From Nocardioides iriomotensis (GTDB taxonomy: Bacteria > Actinomycetota > Actinomycetes > Propionibacteriales > Nocardioidaceae): 64,000 nucleotides of DNA. The position numbers and the translations under genes were made by a program. Below the pieces are notes generated by a model. It was given only the letters and a program-made list of their open reading frames with translations. It was not told the DNA's origin and searched no databases. The stretch lies in NCBI RefSeq assembly GCF_004168035.1, contig NZ_SDPU01000034.1:124001-188000 (forward strand), given 5' to 3'. Below are positions 6,172 through 14,895 of the stretch, in pieces; the stretch's first letter is position 1; every line of letters begins with the position of its first letter.

Positions 6172-8565
6172 TCACCGGCCCGAACGGGCGGCTTCGGGGG
6201 AGGCGGGAGCGCGTGGGGCGGGGATGACCTTTCGGCGCTGGTGACGTCGCCGGCGGCTCGGCATCGGATTGACGGTGCGGACGGCCTCGCGCCAGTCGTC
6301 GGTCAGCGTGAAGCCGGAGTGGCGACCCATCCGGGCGACGGGCCGGGTGAGCCTGCCCAGGTCGGCGACGGCCGGGTCGAGCAGCCGCCAGTCGTTGCCG
6401 GTGACGCGGCGACCGGTGGACGCGTCGACGTACGCCCGGAGCGGTGCGTGGTCGAGGGTGAACCCGTCGCGGCGCGGCGACGGCGGGTCGGTGGGCCACG
6501 ACAGCACGGGGCCGGCGATCGGATCGGTCTCGCGGTAGAGGTTGACCCAGCGGCCGTCCAGGCGGCGGTACAGCCGCTCGACGATCCCGGCGTCGACGTA
6601 CGCCGGGAACGCGCGGGGAAACGCGACCTGCAGCTGCGAGCCGTGGGTGACCAGGCCGACCTTCGCGATCTCGTCGTCGCCGAGCCACAAGGCCGCGGCG
6701 AACGCGATCAGGCTGCCCTGGCTGTGCGCCGCCACTACGACCGCGTCGGCGGGACCCCTCGACGGCTGGACGTCGGTGCGGCCGAGGTGGAAGCGGACCC
6801 GCTCGAGCAGGCCGGGCACCGCGAACTGGGAGTAGGCCGGCGGCACGAACGGGTGCGCGGAGTGCGGCCAGAACGACACGACGTCCCAGACCACGTTGAC
6901 GCCGCGACGGGTCTCGCGGCTGCGCAGCGACCGCCGGCCGAGGACGAGCAGCCATCCGGCGGCCGCGATCAGACCGAGACTGCCGACGTCGGCGACGAAC
7001 GACGACCAGCTGCCTGAGCCGCGCACGGCGCTGCTGAGGAAACCGACGGGGGCCGGCAGCTCGCCGTAGAACATCTCCCACGCCGCCACGAGCGTCATCA
7101 GCAGCGAGACCAGCGCCGTCGTCACGAACACGTGCGGCACCTTGGTCTTCAGCAGGGCCAGGCCCGAGGCGCGGCCGACGCGGCGCAGCCAGAAGTCCGG
7201 CACACCCTTCATGTGGGAGTAGGCGAGCGGCGGCCAGGCCAGACGTTCGTACGACGCGGTCGCCTCACGCGTGAGCCGGCGGCCGGTGACCGTGGCGTAG
7301 GCGAGGCCGAGCACCGCGATCACCGCGATCAGGCCGAACGACAGCCCCCACGCGTAGGCGATGCGGTTCACCAGCGTGCCCGGCACGTCCGCCCCGAGCG
7401 CCCGGGCGGATCCGAGCGCGAACGCCCCGGAGTAGCCGACACCCAGCGACAGGCCGGTCGTCGCCGCGGCCCAGGCCGCCAGGCCGCCGGCGTACCGCCG
7501 GAACTCGTGGCGCACCGGCGCGCGGGTGCACCAGGCCAGCACGGCGTTGGCGGCGAGCAGGGCGGTGACCGCGACGGCCATCGTGATGGGAAGCCAGCGA
7601 GACACCAGGTCGAGCTCGAGCGGGTCGAGGCTCTGGGCCAAACCGGACAGCGCGGTCGCGCACAGGAAGACGATCACCAGCGCGCCGACCACGAGCACGT
7701 GGCTGAGGGGCGCGGCGAGGCGGGAGTGCCACGCGTGCCGGCGGCTGCCACTGACCGAGCGCTCGGGGTCGCCCAGCACAGTGGTCAGCACCGACGCGAG
7801 CGCGACGACGAGCACGGCCAAGGCGAGCCAGCCGACGTCGTACGGCGCCACGTCGGCGCGGCCGACGGTGGTCACCCCGACGACGGCCACCGTGCCGAGG
7901 CCGGCCGCGAGGTGCAGCCGGCTGAGGATCGGGGCGTCCGGGTTGCCCTGGTAGAAGAGGTGGTGGCACAGCCCGGAGTCAACGTCGTCGACGAGCGCGC
8001 CGGCGCCGGGGGAGGGCGCCTCGAGCCGGCGCGACTGGTTGCCGAGCAGCGACAGGCCGAACACGACCGCCGCGGCAGCGAGCAGCCCGGCCGCCATGGG
8101 GAGACCCGCGGGAGCCCAGGCCAGCCAGCCCCACGTGGAGGCCGACTGCCACGCGACGAGGTCGACGAGGATCACGGCGGTGACGAGGGCGAACGTGCAG
8201 GTCTGCCCGACGCCGATCGCCCGGATGAGCGCGCCGGACACGGTGTGCGCGGCGCGCGCCACCCGACGCCGGCCCGGGTCGGGGAGCATGAACGCCGACG
8301 CGTTGACCAGGCCGAACGGGATGAGCACCAGCCACAGCCCCATCCGCCAGCTGCCGGACGTGAACTGACCCCAGTGGTAGCCCTCCAGCATGTGCCGCCG
8401 CGTCAGCGCCCACCGCTCGCGGCCGTCGGAGTCGACCGGACGGAACACCCTGCCGTACTCGTCACCCGCGACCTGGCGCACGTGCGCCGCGTCCAGCAGC
8501 TCCTCGGGCGGCGTCCCGCTGACCCCGTGGACCCGCAGCTCCACCCAGTAGCGACGTCGATCCAC
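6172..8565 (-). CDS. Large polytopic membrane protein with alpha/beta-hydrolase domain
   Basis: A 797-residue protein from GTG at 8565, preceded by GAGGGGAGG at proper spacing; the frame extends upstream but without a better start. It opens with ELRVHGVSGTPPEELLD, a recognisable signature of an actinobacterial family. Next come about ten to eleven transmembrane helices between residues 70 and 560, some in pairs. After these, a soluble part carries AHSQGSLIAFAAALWL, a G/H-x-S-x-G lipase-type nucleophile elbow, and a later LYRETDPIAGPV segment. It could be a membrane-bound lipase or esterase. The N-terminal HGVSG may contribute an oxyanion loop. No neighbour hints at the substrate. Confidence 0.75.
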   Translation of the reverse strand: MDRRRYWVELRVHGVSGTPPEELLDAAHVRQVAGDEYGRVFRPVDSDGRERWALTRRHMLEGYHWGQFTSGSWRMGLWLVLIPFGLVNASAFMLPDPGRRRVARAAHTVSGALIRAIGVGQTCTFALVTAVILVDLVAWQSASTWGWLAWAPAGLPMAAGLLAAAAVVFGLSLLGNQSRRLEAPSPGAGALVDDVDSGLCHHLFYQGNPDAPILSRLHLAAGLGTVAVVGVTTVGRADVAPYDVGWLALAVLVVALASVLTTVLGDPERSVSGSRRHAWHSRLAAPLSHVLVVGALVIVFLCATALSGLAQSLDPLELDLVSRWLPITMAVAVTALLAANAVLAWCTRAPVRHEFRRYAGGLAAWAAATTGLSLGVGYSGAFALGSARALGADVPGTLVNRIAYAWGLSFGLIAVIAVLGLAYATVTGRRLTREATASYERLAWPPLAYSHMKGVPDFWLRRVGRASGLALLKTKVPHVFVTTALVSLLMTLVAAWEMFYGELPAPVGFLSSAVRGSGSWSSFVADVGSLGLIAAAGWLLVLGRRSLRSRETRRGVNVVWDVVSFWPHSAHPFVPPAYSQFAVPGLLERVRFHLGRTDVQPSRGPADAVVVAAHSQGSLIAFAAALWLGDDEIAKVGLVTHGSQLQVAFPRAFPAYVDAGIVERLYRRLDGRWVNLYRETDPIAGPVLSWPTDPPSPRRDGFTLDHAPLRAYVDASTGRRVTGNDWRLLDPAVADLGRLTRPVARMGRHSGFTLTDDWREAVRTVNPMPSRRRRHQRRKVIPAPRAPASPEAARSGR

Positions 8566-8657
8566 CCCCGCCTCCCCTCTGCGGCCGGTTGGTAAAGCCG
8601 ACGGTACGGCGGGTGCGGAGGCGGCGACATGGCCCGAACGGGTCAGCCCGGCGGGCG

Positions 8658-9498
8658 TCAGCTGGGGGAGGCTCCGGTGGCGTAGTCGCACAACAGCTGG
8701 GGTGCACCGATGGCGGGAGACGCCAGGGCAACCGAGGTCATCCGCGCCTGGATGGCGATTCGGTAGGGCCGAGCGAGCGACACTTGAAACGGGTAAGCCG
8801 ATCCTGGCGTGAGAACCGGGGATTGATACACGACGGTCATCTCGTCGGCCACGATCTTGAACTCAGCCGACGAGCCGTCATCGGAACGATCGATGACACC
8901 GGCGACGCCTCGGAATGCCGTGCAATGGCGGCCAGGAGTGTGCCGCGATTCCCACGCCGTCGTGCGGGGCCCGTACCCAAACCAACCGACGTAGGCATTG
9001 CCGGCTATCGATTCGTTGCTGCATTCCGAATTGGAGATGTTCGCCGTCGCGTAGTACGGACGGAACTCATGCAAGTCGAACCAGCGCAACGTGGTGATCC
9101 GAAACGCCGTCGATCGTGCCTTCTCGCCGTCGCGGTAGGTCGCCAGCGCACGCATCCTCAGCGGGTTGTCGGGACCTGCGACCAACGGGATCCGGTGCTT
9201 CGCCCTTCCGTCGACTTGACGCTTCTTCACGGTCTCCCAGACGGGGGGTGCCGTAGATGTCCGTGGACCGGACCTGGAGCTCGACCTTCTTGGCCTTGGC
9301 CGCCGAGCTCACCTTGACGACCACGGAGTAGCGGTCGCCCTCGGTGACCTCGGTCGGGCTCTCGACGATCGCGACCGAACGTCCGGCGAGCCGAGCGGAG
9401 GCGTCGTCCGGCGAGGACTGAGCCATGACGGGCCCGGACACGAGGACGCCACCGACGAGTGCAGCGGACAGCGCAGAGCAGAGCAGACGAGCGTTCAC
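8658..9498 (-). pseudogene. Secreted protein gene, frameshifted in a G6/C6 run
   Basis: The first part starts at GTG 9498 behind AAGGGGG and encodes a clear signal peptide (VNARLLCSALSAALVGGVLVSG...AQS). It continues with a beta-strand-rich domain (EVTEGDRYSVVVKVSS, KVELQVRST) and loses frame after DIYGTP. The rest continues in another frame as VWETVKKRQVDGRA to DYATGASPS. Removing one base from the six-G run at 9243-9248 joins them into about 280 residues. The second half looks like an extracellular sugar- or surface-binding beta-sandwich with several Cys. Base composition is visibly less GC-rich than the neighbours, which suggests recent acquisition. Confidence 0.75.
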
Positions 9499-9593
9499 GA
9501 TTCCCCCTTGAAGCACCGGTGATCCGGTGTGCGGGGCAGCCTAGGCGGTTGCGCCGACAGATCGGCGCACCCGACACGATCCGTCGGCCGGGG

Positions 9594-11144
9594 TCAGCGC
9601 GCGAGCTCGTCGACCATCAGCGCCAGGTGCAGCGACGTCCGCACCTCGGCGTCCTCCAGGTCGACGCCCATCGCCCGCGCCGCGTGCGCGAGGCGCTCGT
9701 AGAACACCGGCCGAGACACGGCGAGGCTGGCGGCGGCGGCGGACTTGCTGCCGGGGTGCTCGAGCAGCGCCCGCACGGCCGCCTCCATCCGGCCGGACGC
9801 GTCGGCCGCGCGCAGCCGGGCGAGCTCACGGTCGGCGAACGCCTGCAGCCGGTCGTCGTCGCGCAGCAGCGCGAGCAGGCCGCGCACGTGGACGTCCTCG
9901 AGCCGGTGCACGCGTGGCGCGTCGGGCGTACGGCGCACCGCCCGAAGCACCTGCTGGGCCTCGCGGAGCGTGCGGTCGGCGCCGGCCAGGTCGTCGACGG
10001 GCGTGCCGCACGCGGCGACCACGTCGTGCCGGCGCAGCACGGCGAGGGCGACGTCGTCGGCGACCCGGTCCGCGTCCGCGCGGGCGGACAGGGACAGCAG
10101 GACGTGCACGTCCTCGTCGATCACCGCGACCAGCGCCGGCGCCTTCGCGACCGAGGCGGCGTGCAGGGTCGCGGCGACGACCTCGTCGTGGGCGGACGGC
10201 GTCGCGGCCCGGAGCGCGAGCCCGACGTACCGCCGCCGCCCCGACGGGAGCCCGGCCAGCTCGCACCGCCGGCGCAGCTCGTCGCGGTCGCCCCCGGTGA
10301 GCAGACCCACCAGCAGCTCGTGGTGCAGCCGCCGCTGCTGGCCGTCGCGCTGCCGGTCGTTGAGCCGGTGCAGCGCCAGGGCGGCGGCGCCCCGCTCGGC
10401 GACGGCGACCAGCCGCTCGGTCGCGCCGTCGGCGCACTCGATGACCAGGCGCCCCCACCCGCGTTCGGGCCGGCCCACCTGGGTGACCAGCCAGCCGGTG
10501 CTCCCGTCCCAGTGGGTACGGCGGTCGAGGTGCACGCCCCGCGAGCGCCGCTCCCAGTCGTCGAGGAAGGCGTCGACGTCGCGCGGTCCCGGCCGGTAGT
10601 CGAGCACTCGATGCCGGCCACTCTCGAGCACGACCGTCGAACCGGCCAGGGCGGCGACGGCGTCGAGGATCTCGGCCGGTCCGGCCTCGGCGACGGACAG
10701 GTCGGTGAACACCTCGTGCACGTGCTGGGCCTCGCGGAGCCGGGCGAGCTGGTCGTCCACGATGCGCTCGCCGACGGACTGCGCGACGGCAGCGAAGCGC
10801 ACCTCGCGCTGCAGGGCGACGAGCGGCAGCCCGACCCGCTCGCAGGCGTCGACCAGGGGAGCGGGCACCTCGTCCCAGCGCCGGCCGAGCTCGATCGCGA
10901 GGCCGGCGGCGCGCGACTCCCACAGCGACTCGGCGAACGCGGCGAGCGCCGCCGGCGCCTCGGGCAGCGCGATGCCGGTGGTGAGCACGAGGTCGCCTCC
11001 GCGCAGCAGCGGGCCGATGTCCGGCAGCTCGGTGGTGTGCACCCAGCGCACGTCGCGGTCGAGCGCGGCGCCGCCTGCGAGCACGGCCGGTTGGGCGCTG
11101 CGCAGCGCCGGCATCGTCAGCACGTCGGCGACGGTCACGGCCAT
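9594..11144 (-). CDS. PucR family transcriptional regulator
   Basis: A 516-residue protein starting at ATG 11144 behind GGGAG. The N-terminal PucR domain covers about residues 8-125 (TVADVLTMPALRSAQPAVLAG, LLRGGDLVLTTG). A central GGDEF-like/CdaR region lies about 290-400, and the C-terminal helix-turn-helix about 450-508 (KSAAAASLAVSRPVFYERLAH). PucR-type regulators sense catabolic substrates such as purines, beta-alanine or GABA. It is divergent from mmsA with 90 bases between, so it most likely controls mmsA and the aminotransferase behind it. Confidence 0.9.
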   Translation of the reverse strand: MAVTVADVLTMPALRSAQPAVLAGGAALDRDVRWVHTTELPDIGPLLRGGDLVLTTGIALPEAPAALAAFAESLWESRAAGLAIELGRRWDEVPAPLVDACERVGLPLVALQREVRFAAVAQSVGERIVDDQLARLREAQHVHEVFTDLSVAEAGPAEILDAVAALAGSTVVLESGRHRVLDYRPGPRDVDAFLDDWERRSRGVHLDRRTHWDGSTGWLVTQVGRPERGWGRLVIECADGATERLVAVAERGAAALALHRLNDRQRDGQQRRLHHELLVGLLTGGDRDELRRRCELAGLPSGRRRYVGLALRAATPSAHDEVVAATLHAASVAKAPALVAVIDEDVHVLLSLSARADADRVADDVALAVLRRHDVVAACGTPVDDLAGADRTLREAQQVLRAVRRTPDAPRVHRLEDVHVRGLLALLRDDDRLQAFADRELARLRAADASGRMEAAVRALLEHPGSKSAAAASLAVSRPVFYERLAHAARAMGVDLEDAEVRTSLHLALMVDELAR

Positions 11145-11234
11145 CGATCGCTCCCGTCGGAGTGTCGGTAATTCCAGCAGGATCCTACGCTCTGTCGGTG
11201 CGCCGGGGGTGCCGCGGCTGCCAGGCTCGCGACC

Positions 11235-12752
11235 ATGACGACCACGATCACGCACTGGGCGGGCGGTGCCCCGTTCGCCGGCACCAGCGACCGGACCGCC
11301 CCGGTCACGAACCCCGCCACCGGCGCGGTGACCGGCGAGCTCGCGCTCGCCTCCCGCGCCGACGCCGACCACGTCATCGCCGCGGCGAGCGCGGCCGCGC
11401 AGGAGTGGGGCCGCACCTCGCTCGCGCGCCGCACCCAGGTGATGTTCGCCTTCCGCGAGCTGCTCAACGCGCGCAAGGGCGAGCTCGCGCAGATCATCAC
11501 GTCCGAGCACGGCAAGGTGCTCTCCGACGCGATGGGCGAGATCGCGCGCGGCCAGGAGGTCGTGGAGTTCGCCTGTGGCATCTCGCACCTGCTCAAGGGC
11601 GGTCACTCCGAGTCCGCCTCGACCGGCGTCGACGTGCACTCCAAGCGCGACCCGCTCGGCGTCGTCGGGATCATCTCGCCGTTCAACTTCCCGGCGATGG
11701 TCCCGATGTGGTTCTTCCCGGTCGCGATCGCGTCCGGCAACGCCGTCGTCCTCAAGCCCAGCGAGAAGGACCCGTCGGCGTCGCTGTGGCTCGCCGCGCT
11801 CTGGCAGGAGGCCGGGTTGCCCGACGGCGTGTTCAACGTGCTGCAGGGAGACAAGGAGGCGGTCGACGCGCTCCTCGAGCACCCCGACGTGCAGGCGATC
11901 AGCTTCGTCGGCTCGACCCCGATCGCGGAGTACGTCTACGAGAACGCCTCCAAGCACGGCAAGCGGGTGCAGGCCCTCGGCGGCGCCAAGAACCACATGG
12001 TCGTGCTGCCCGACGCCGACCTCGACCTGGCGGCCGACTCGGCGGTGAACGCCGGCTACGGCAGCGCCGGCGAGCGCTGCATGGCGATCAGCGTCCTGGT
12101 CGCCGTCGGCTCCGTCGCCGACGAGCTCGTCGCGCGGATCGCCGACCGCACCCACACCCTGGTCACCGGCGACGGCAACCCCAGCGACGGCAGCAAGGAA
12201 GCCGACATGGGCCCGCTCGTCACCCGGGCGCACCGCGACAAGGTCGCGTCGTACATCGACTCCGGCGAGAAGGCCGGGGCCAAGGTCGTGGTCGACGGCC
12301 GCGAGGTCCAGGCCCAGGGCGCGGCCGACGGATTCTGGCTCGGCCCGACGCTGTTCGACAACGTGACCCCGGAGATGGAGATCTACCACGAGGAGATCTT
12401 CGGCCCGGTGCTGTCGGTGGTCCGCGTCGAGACCTACGACGAGGCGGTGGCGCTGATCAATGCCAACCCCTACGGCAACGGCACGGCGATCTTCACCAAC
12501 GACGGCGGCGCCGCCCGCCGCTTCGAGGCCGACGTCCACGTCGGGATGATCGGCGTCAACGTCCCGATCCCGGTGCCCGTCGCCTACTACTCCTTCGGCG
12601 GCTGGAAGCGCTCGCTCATGGGCGACACCCACGCGCACGGCGTCGAGGGCGTGCACTTCTTCACCCGTGGCAAGGTCGTCACCACCCGGTGGATCGACCC
12701 GGCCAACCGCCCCGAGGGCGGCCTCGAGCTGGGGTTCCCGCGCAATGTCTGA
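11235..12752 (+). CDS. mmsA: CoA-acylating methylmalonate-semialdehyde dehydrogenase
   Basis: A 505-residue aldehyde dehydrogenase of the MMSDH class, which converts (methyl)malonate semialdehyde with NAD and CoA to propionyl- or acetyl-CoA and CO2. The catalytic Cys is residue 282 in SAGERCMAIS and the oxyanion Asn is 151 in SPFNFPAM. The usual general-base Glu is replaced by the GGAKNH signature typical of the CoA-dependent enzyme. FVGSTPIAEY binds NAD. The gene overlaps the aminotransferase by 8 bases (ATGTCTGA), so the two are translationally coupled and probably run beta-alanine or valine-type catabolism in sequence. Confidence 0.93.
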   Translation: MTTTITHWAGGAPFAGTSDRTAPVTNPATGAVTGELALASRADADHVIAAASAAAQEWGRTSLARRTQVMFAFRELLNARKGELAQIITSEHGKVLSDAMGEIARGQEVVEFACGISHLLKGGHSESASTGVDVHSKRDPLGVVGIISPFNFPAMVPMWFFPVAIASGNAVVLKPSEKDPSASLWLAALWQEAGLPDGVFNVLQGDKEAVDALLEHPDVQAISFVGSTPIAEYVYENASKHGKRVQALGGAKNHMVVLPDADLDLAADSAVNAGYGSAGERCMAISVLVAVGSVADELVARIADRTHTLVTGDGNPSDGSKEADMGPLVTRAHRDKVASYIDSGEKAGAKVVVDGREVQAQGAADGFWLGPTLFDNVTPEMEIYHEEIFGPVLSVVRVETYDEAVALINANPYGNGTAIFTNDGGAARRFEADVHVGMIGVNVPIPVPVAYYSFGGWKRSLMGDTHAHGVEGVHFFTRGKVVTTRWIDPANRPEGGLELGFPRNV

Positions 12753-14106
12753 GACCACGATGGCGACGGACACGGATCTCACGCCCCTGACCGCTGAGCA
12801 GACCTACGAGCTCGACCGCAGGCACGTCTTCCACTCCTGGTCCGCCCAGGCGCAGATCACGCCGATGGTCGTGACCAAGGCGGAGGGCTCCTACGTGTGG
12901 GACCAGGACGACAACCGGCTGCTCGACTTCACCTCGCAGCTCGTCTACACCAACCTCGGCCACCAGCACCCGCGGATCGTCGCGGCGATCCAGGAGCAGG
13001 CCGCCACGCTCTGCACGGTCGCGCCGCAGCACGCCAACGCGACGCGGTCCGAGGCCGCGCGGCTCATCGCGAGCCACACCCCGGACGGCCTCGACAAGGT
13101 GTTCTTCACCAACGGCGGCGCCGACGCCAACGAGCACGCCGTCCGGATGGCCCGGCTGCACACCGGCCGGCCCAAGGTGCTGACGACGTACCGCTCCTAC
13201 CACGGCGGCACCCAGCTCGCGATCAACATGACCGGCGACCAGCGCCGCTGGGCCAACGACGCCGCGTCGTCCGGCGCCGTGCACTTCTTCGGGCCGTTCG
13301 CCTACCGCAGCCCCTTCCACTCCAGCTCGGTCGAGGAGGAGGGCGAGCGCGCGCTGGCCCACCTCGAGCAGACCATCCTGTTCGAGGGGCCGGACACGTT
13401 CGCGGCGGTCGTGCTCGAGTCGATCCCGGGTACGGCGGGCGTCCTGGTGCCGCCGCCGGGCTACCTGCGCGGGGTGCGGGAGCTGTGCGACAAGTACGGC
13501 ATCTTGCTGGTCGCCGACGAGGTGATGGCCGGCTTCGGCCGCGCCGGTCGCTGGTTCGCGGTGGAGCACGACGGCGTGGTGCCCGACCTGCTGACGTTCG
13601 CGAAGGGCGTGAACTCCGGCTACGTCCCGCTCGGCGGCGTCGCGATCAGCCCGCACGTCGCGGCGACGTTCGACGACCGTGCCTACCCCGGTGGGCTCAC
13701 CTACTCCGGCCACCCGCTGGCCTGCGCCGCGGCCGTCGCCACCATCCGCGCCATGGAGGACGATCGCGTGGTCGAGCACGCCGCCGCGCTCGGGGACGAG
13801 GTGTTCGGGCCGCGGCTGCAGGACCTGGCCGACCGCGACCCGTGGGTCGGGGAGGCGCGCGGGGTCGGCGCCTTCTGGGCCGTCGAGCTCGTCGCCGACA
13901 AGGCCACCCGCGAACCGCTCGCGGCGTACCCCGGCAGCAGCCCCCAGATGGCCGCCGTCGTCGCCGCGTGCAAGAAGCGCGGGCTGCTGCCCCTCGCCGT
14001 CGTCAACCGGATCCACCTGGTGCCGCCGCTGAACGCGTCGGCCAGCCAGGTCCACGAGGCCGTCGACGTGCTCGGCGAGGCGCTGGCCGAGGCCCGCGCG
14101 GGCTGA
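12745..14106 (+). CDS. Class III (omega) aminotransferase, probable beta-alanine/amino acid:pyruvate transaminase
   Basis: A 453-residue PLP enzyme. The ATG at 12745 overlaps the mmsA stop; the frame is open further upstream inside mmsA, but that extension is not conserved-looking. The Schiff-base lysine is Lys287 in FAKGVNSGYVPLGG, the pyridine-N-binding Asp is 258 in VADEVMAGFGR, and TNGGADANEHAVRMAR is the cofactor phosphate loop. It would deaminate an omega-amino acid such as beta-alanine to its semialdehyde, which mmsA then oxidises. The exact donor is inferred from that pairing only. Confidence 0.88.
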   Translation: MSETTMATDTDLTPLTAEQTYELDRRHVFHSWSAQAQITPMVVTKAEGSYVWDQDDNRLLDFTSQLVYTNLGHQHPRIVAAIQEQAATLCTVAPQHANATRSEAARLIASHTPDGLDKVFFTNGGADANEHAVRMARLHTGRPKVLTTYRSYHGGTQLAINMTGDQRRWANDAASSGAVHFFGPFAYRSPFHSSSVEEEGERALAHLEQTILFEGPDTFAAVVLESIPGTAGVLVPPPGYLRGVRELCDKYGILLVADEVMAGFGRAGRWFAVEHDGVVPDLLTFAKGVNSGYVPLGGVAISPHVAATFDDRAYPGGLTYSGHPLACAAAVATIRAMEDDRVVEHAAALGDEVFGPRLQDLADRDPWVGEARGVGAFWAVELVADKATREPLAAYPGSSPQMAAVVAACKKRGLLPLAVVNRIHLVPPLNASASQVHEAVDVLGEALAEARAG

Positions 14107-14124
14107 CCAGCACGAGTCGTTCTC

Positions 14125-14886
14125 TCAGCTCGACTGACGCTCGACGTGCTGGTCCGGGAGCGTCAGCTCGGCCCACACCAGCTTGCCGCTGCCGGGCCCG
14201 TCCTCGATGCCCCAGGCCGCGGTCAGGGCGTCGATCAGGAGGAGCCCGCGACCGTGCTCGTCGGCGGACGTGGTGCTCTGCGGCTCGGGGGTGCCGCCGC
14301 CGAAGTCGATGACGTCGATGCGCAGGGTGTGCTGGGTCAGGGAGAGCTGGATCCGGAACGCCGAGTCCGCGTGGGTCACCGCGTTGGCGGCCAGCTCGCT
14401 GGCCACGAGCAGAGCGGGGTCGATGAGCGGCGTCAGGGACCAGTCGGTCAGCGTCGCGGTCACGAAGCGCCGGGCGAGGGCGGCACTGGTGAGCGCCCGG
14501 GGCAGCTCGAGCACGGACTGTCGCGTGGCGCGGCTGCCCACCGAGGCGAGCAGGTCGACGAGGTACTCGAGCTCGTCGTCCTTGAGCACGTAGCCCTCGA
14601 CGTGCGCGCGTACCCACGCGTCGTCGGCGTCGTGGCCGGAGTAGACGACGACCTTGGACGTCGGCGACAGGGCGCGGATCTGGCTCAGGACCTCGCGACC
14701 GGCGAGGTCGGGGAGGCCGAGGTCGAGCACGACCACGTCCGGGTGGTGGTCCTCGGCGAGGCGGACGGCCTCGGCCCCGTCGCGGGCCTCGGCCACGACC
14801 TCGAAACCGCCGTGGAACCGCAGCGCGGTCCGCACGAGGCGGCGGACGTCGTCGACGTCGTCCACGAGCAGGGCACGGATGGTCAC
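14125..14886 (-). CDS. Response-regulator receiver fused to an RsbW-like HATPase
   Basis: A 253-residue two-domain protein. Residues 1-120 are a receiver domain: LLVDD at the start, phospho-acceptor Asp in VVVLDLGLPD, and a Ser/Lys switch in VVYSG and VLKDD. Residues 125-245 are a GHKL ATPase of the anti-sigma-kinase type, with ELAANAVTHA as the N box and GRGLLLIDAL as the G box. There is no HisKA domain. The protein probably links phosphorylation by the adjacent kinase to a partner-switching step. It starts 9 bases after the stop of the kinase gene, so the two form an operon. No anti-sigma antagonist or target sigma is adjacent. Confidence 0.88.
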   Translation of the reverse strand: MTIRALLVDDVDDVRRLVRTALRFHGGFEVVAEARDGAEAVRLAEDHHPDVVVLDLGLPDLAGREVLSQIRALSPTSKVVVYSGHDADDAWVRAHVEGYVLKDDELEYLVDLLASVGSRATRQSVLELPRALTSAALARRFVTATLTDWSLTPLIDPALLVASELAANAVTHADSAFRIQLSLTQHTLRIDVIDFGGGTPEPQSTTSADEHGRGLLLIDALTAAWGIEDGPGSGKLVWAELTLPDQHVERQSS

Positions 14887-14895
14887 GACAGCAAC

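Noticed and set aside
7132-8595. Long plus-strand frame opposite the membrane hydrolase
   Set aside because: It is the antisense shadow of a gene with clear transmembrane helices and motifs; composition is Arg/Gly/Ala-rich without domains.
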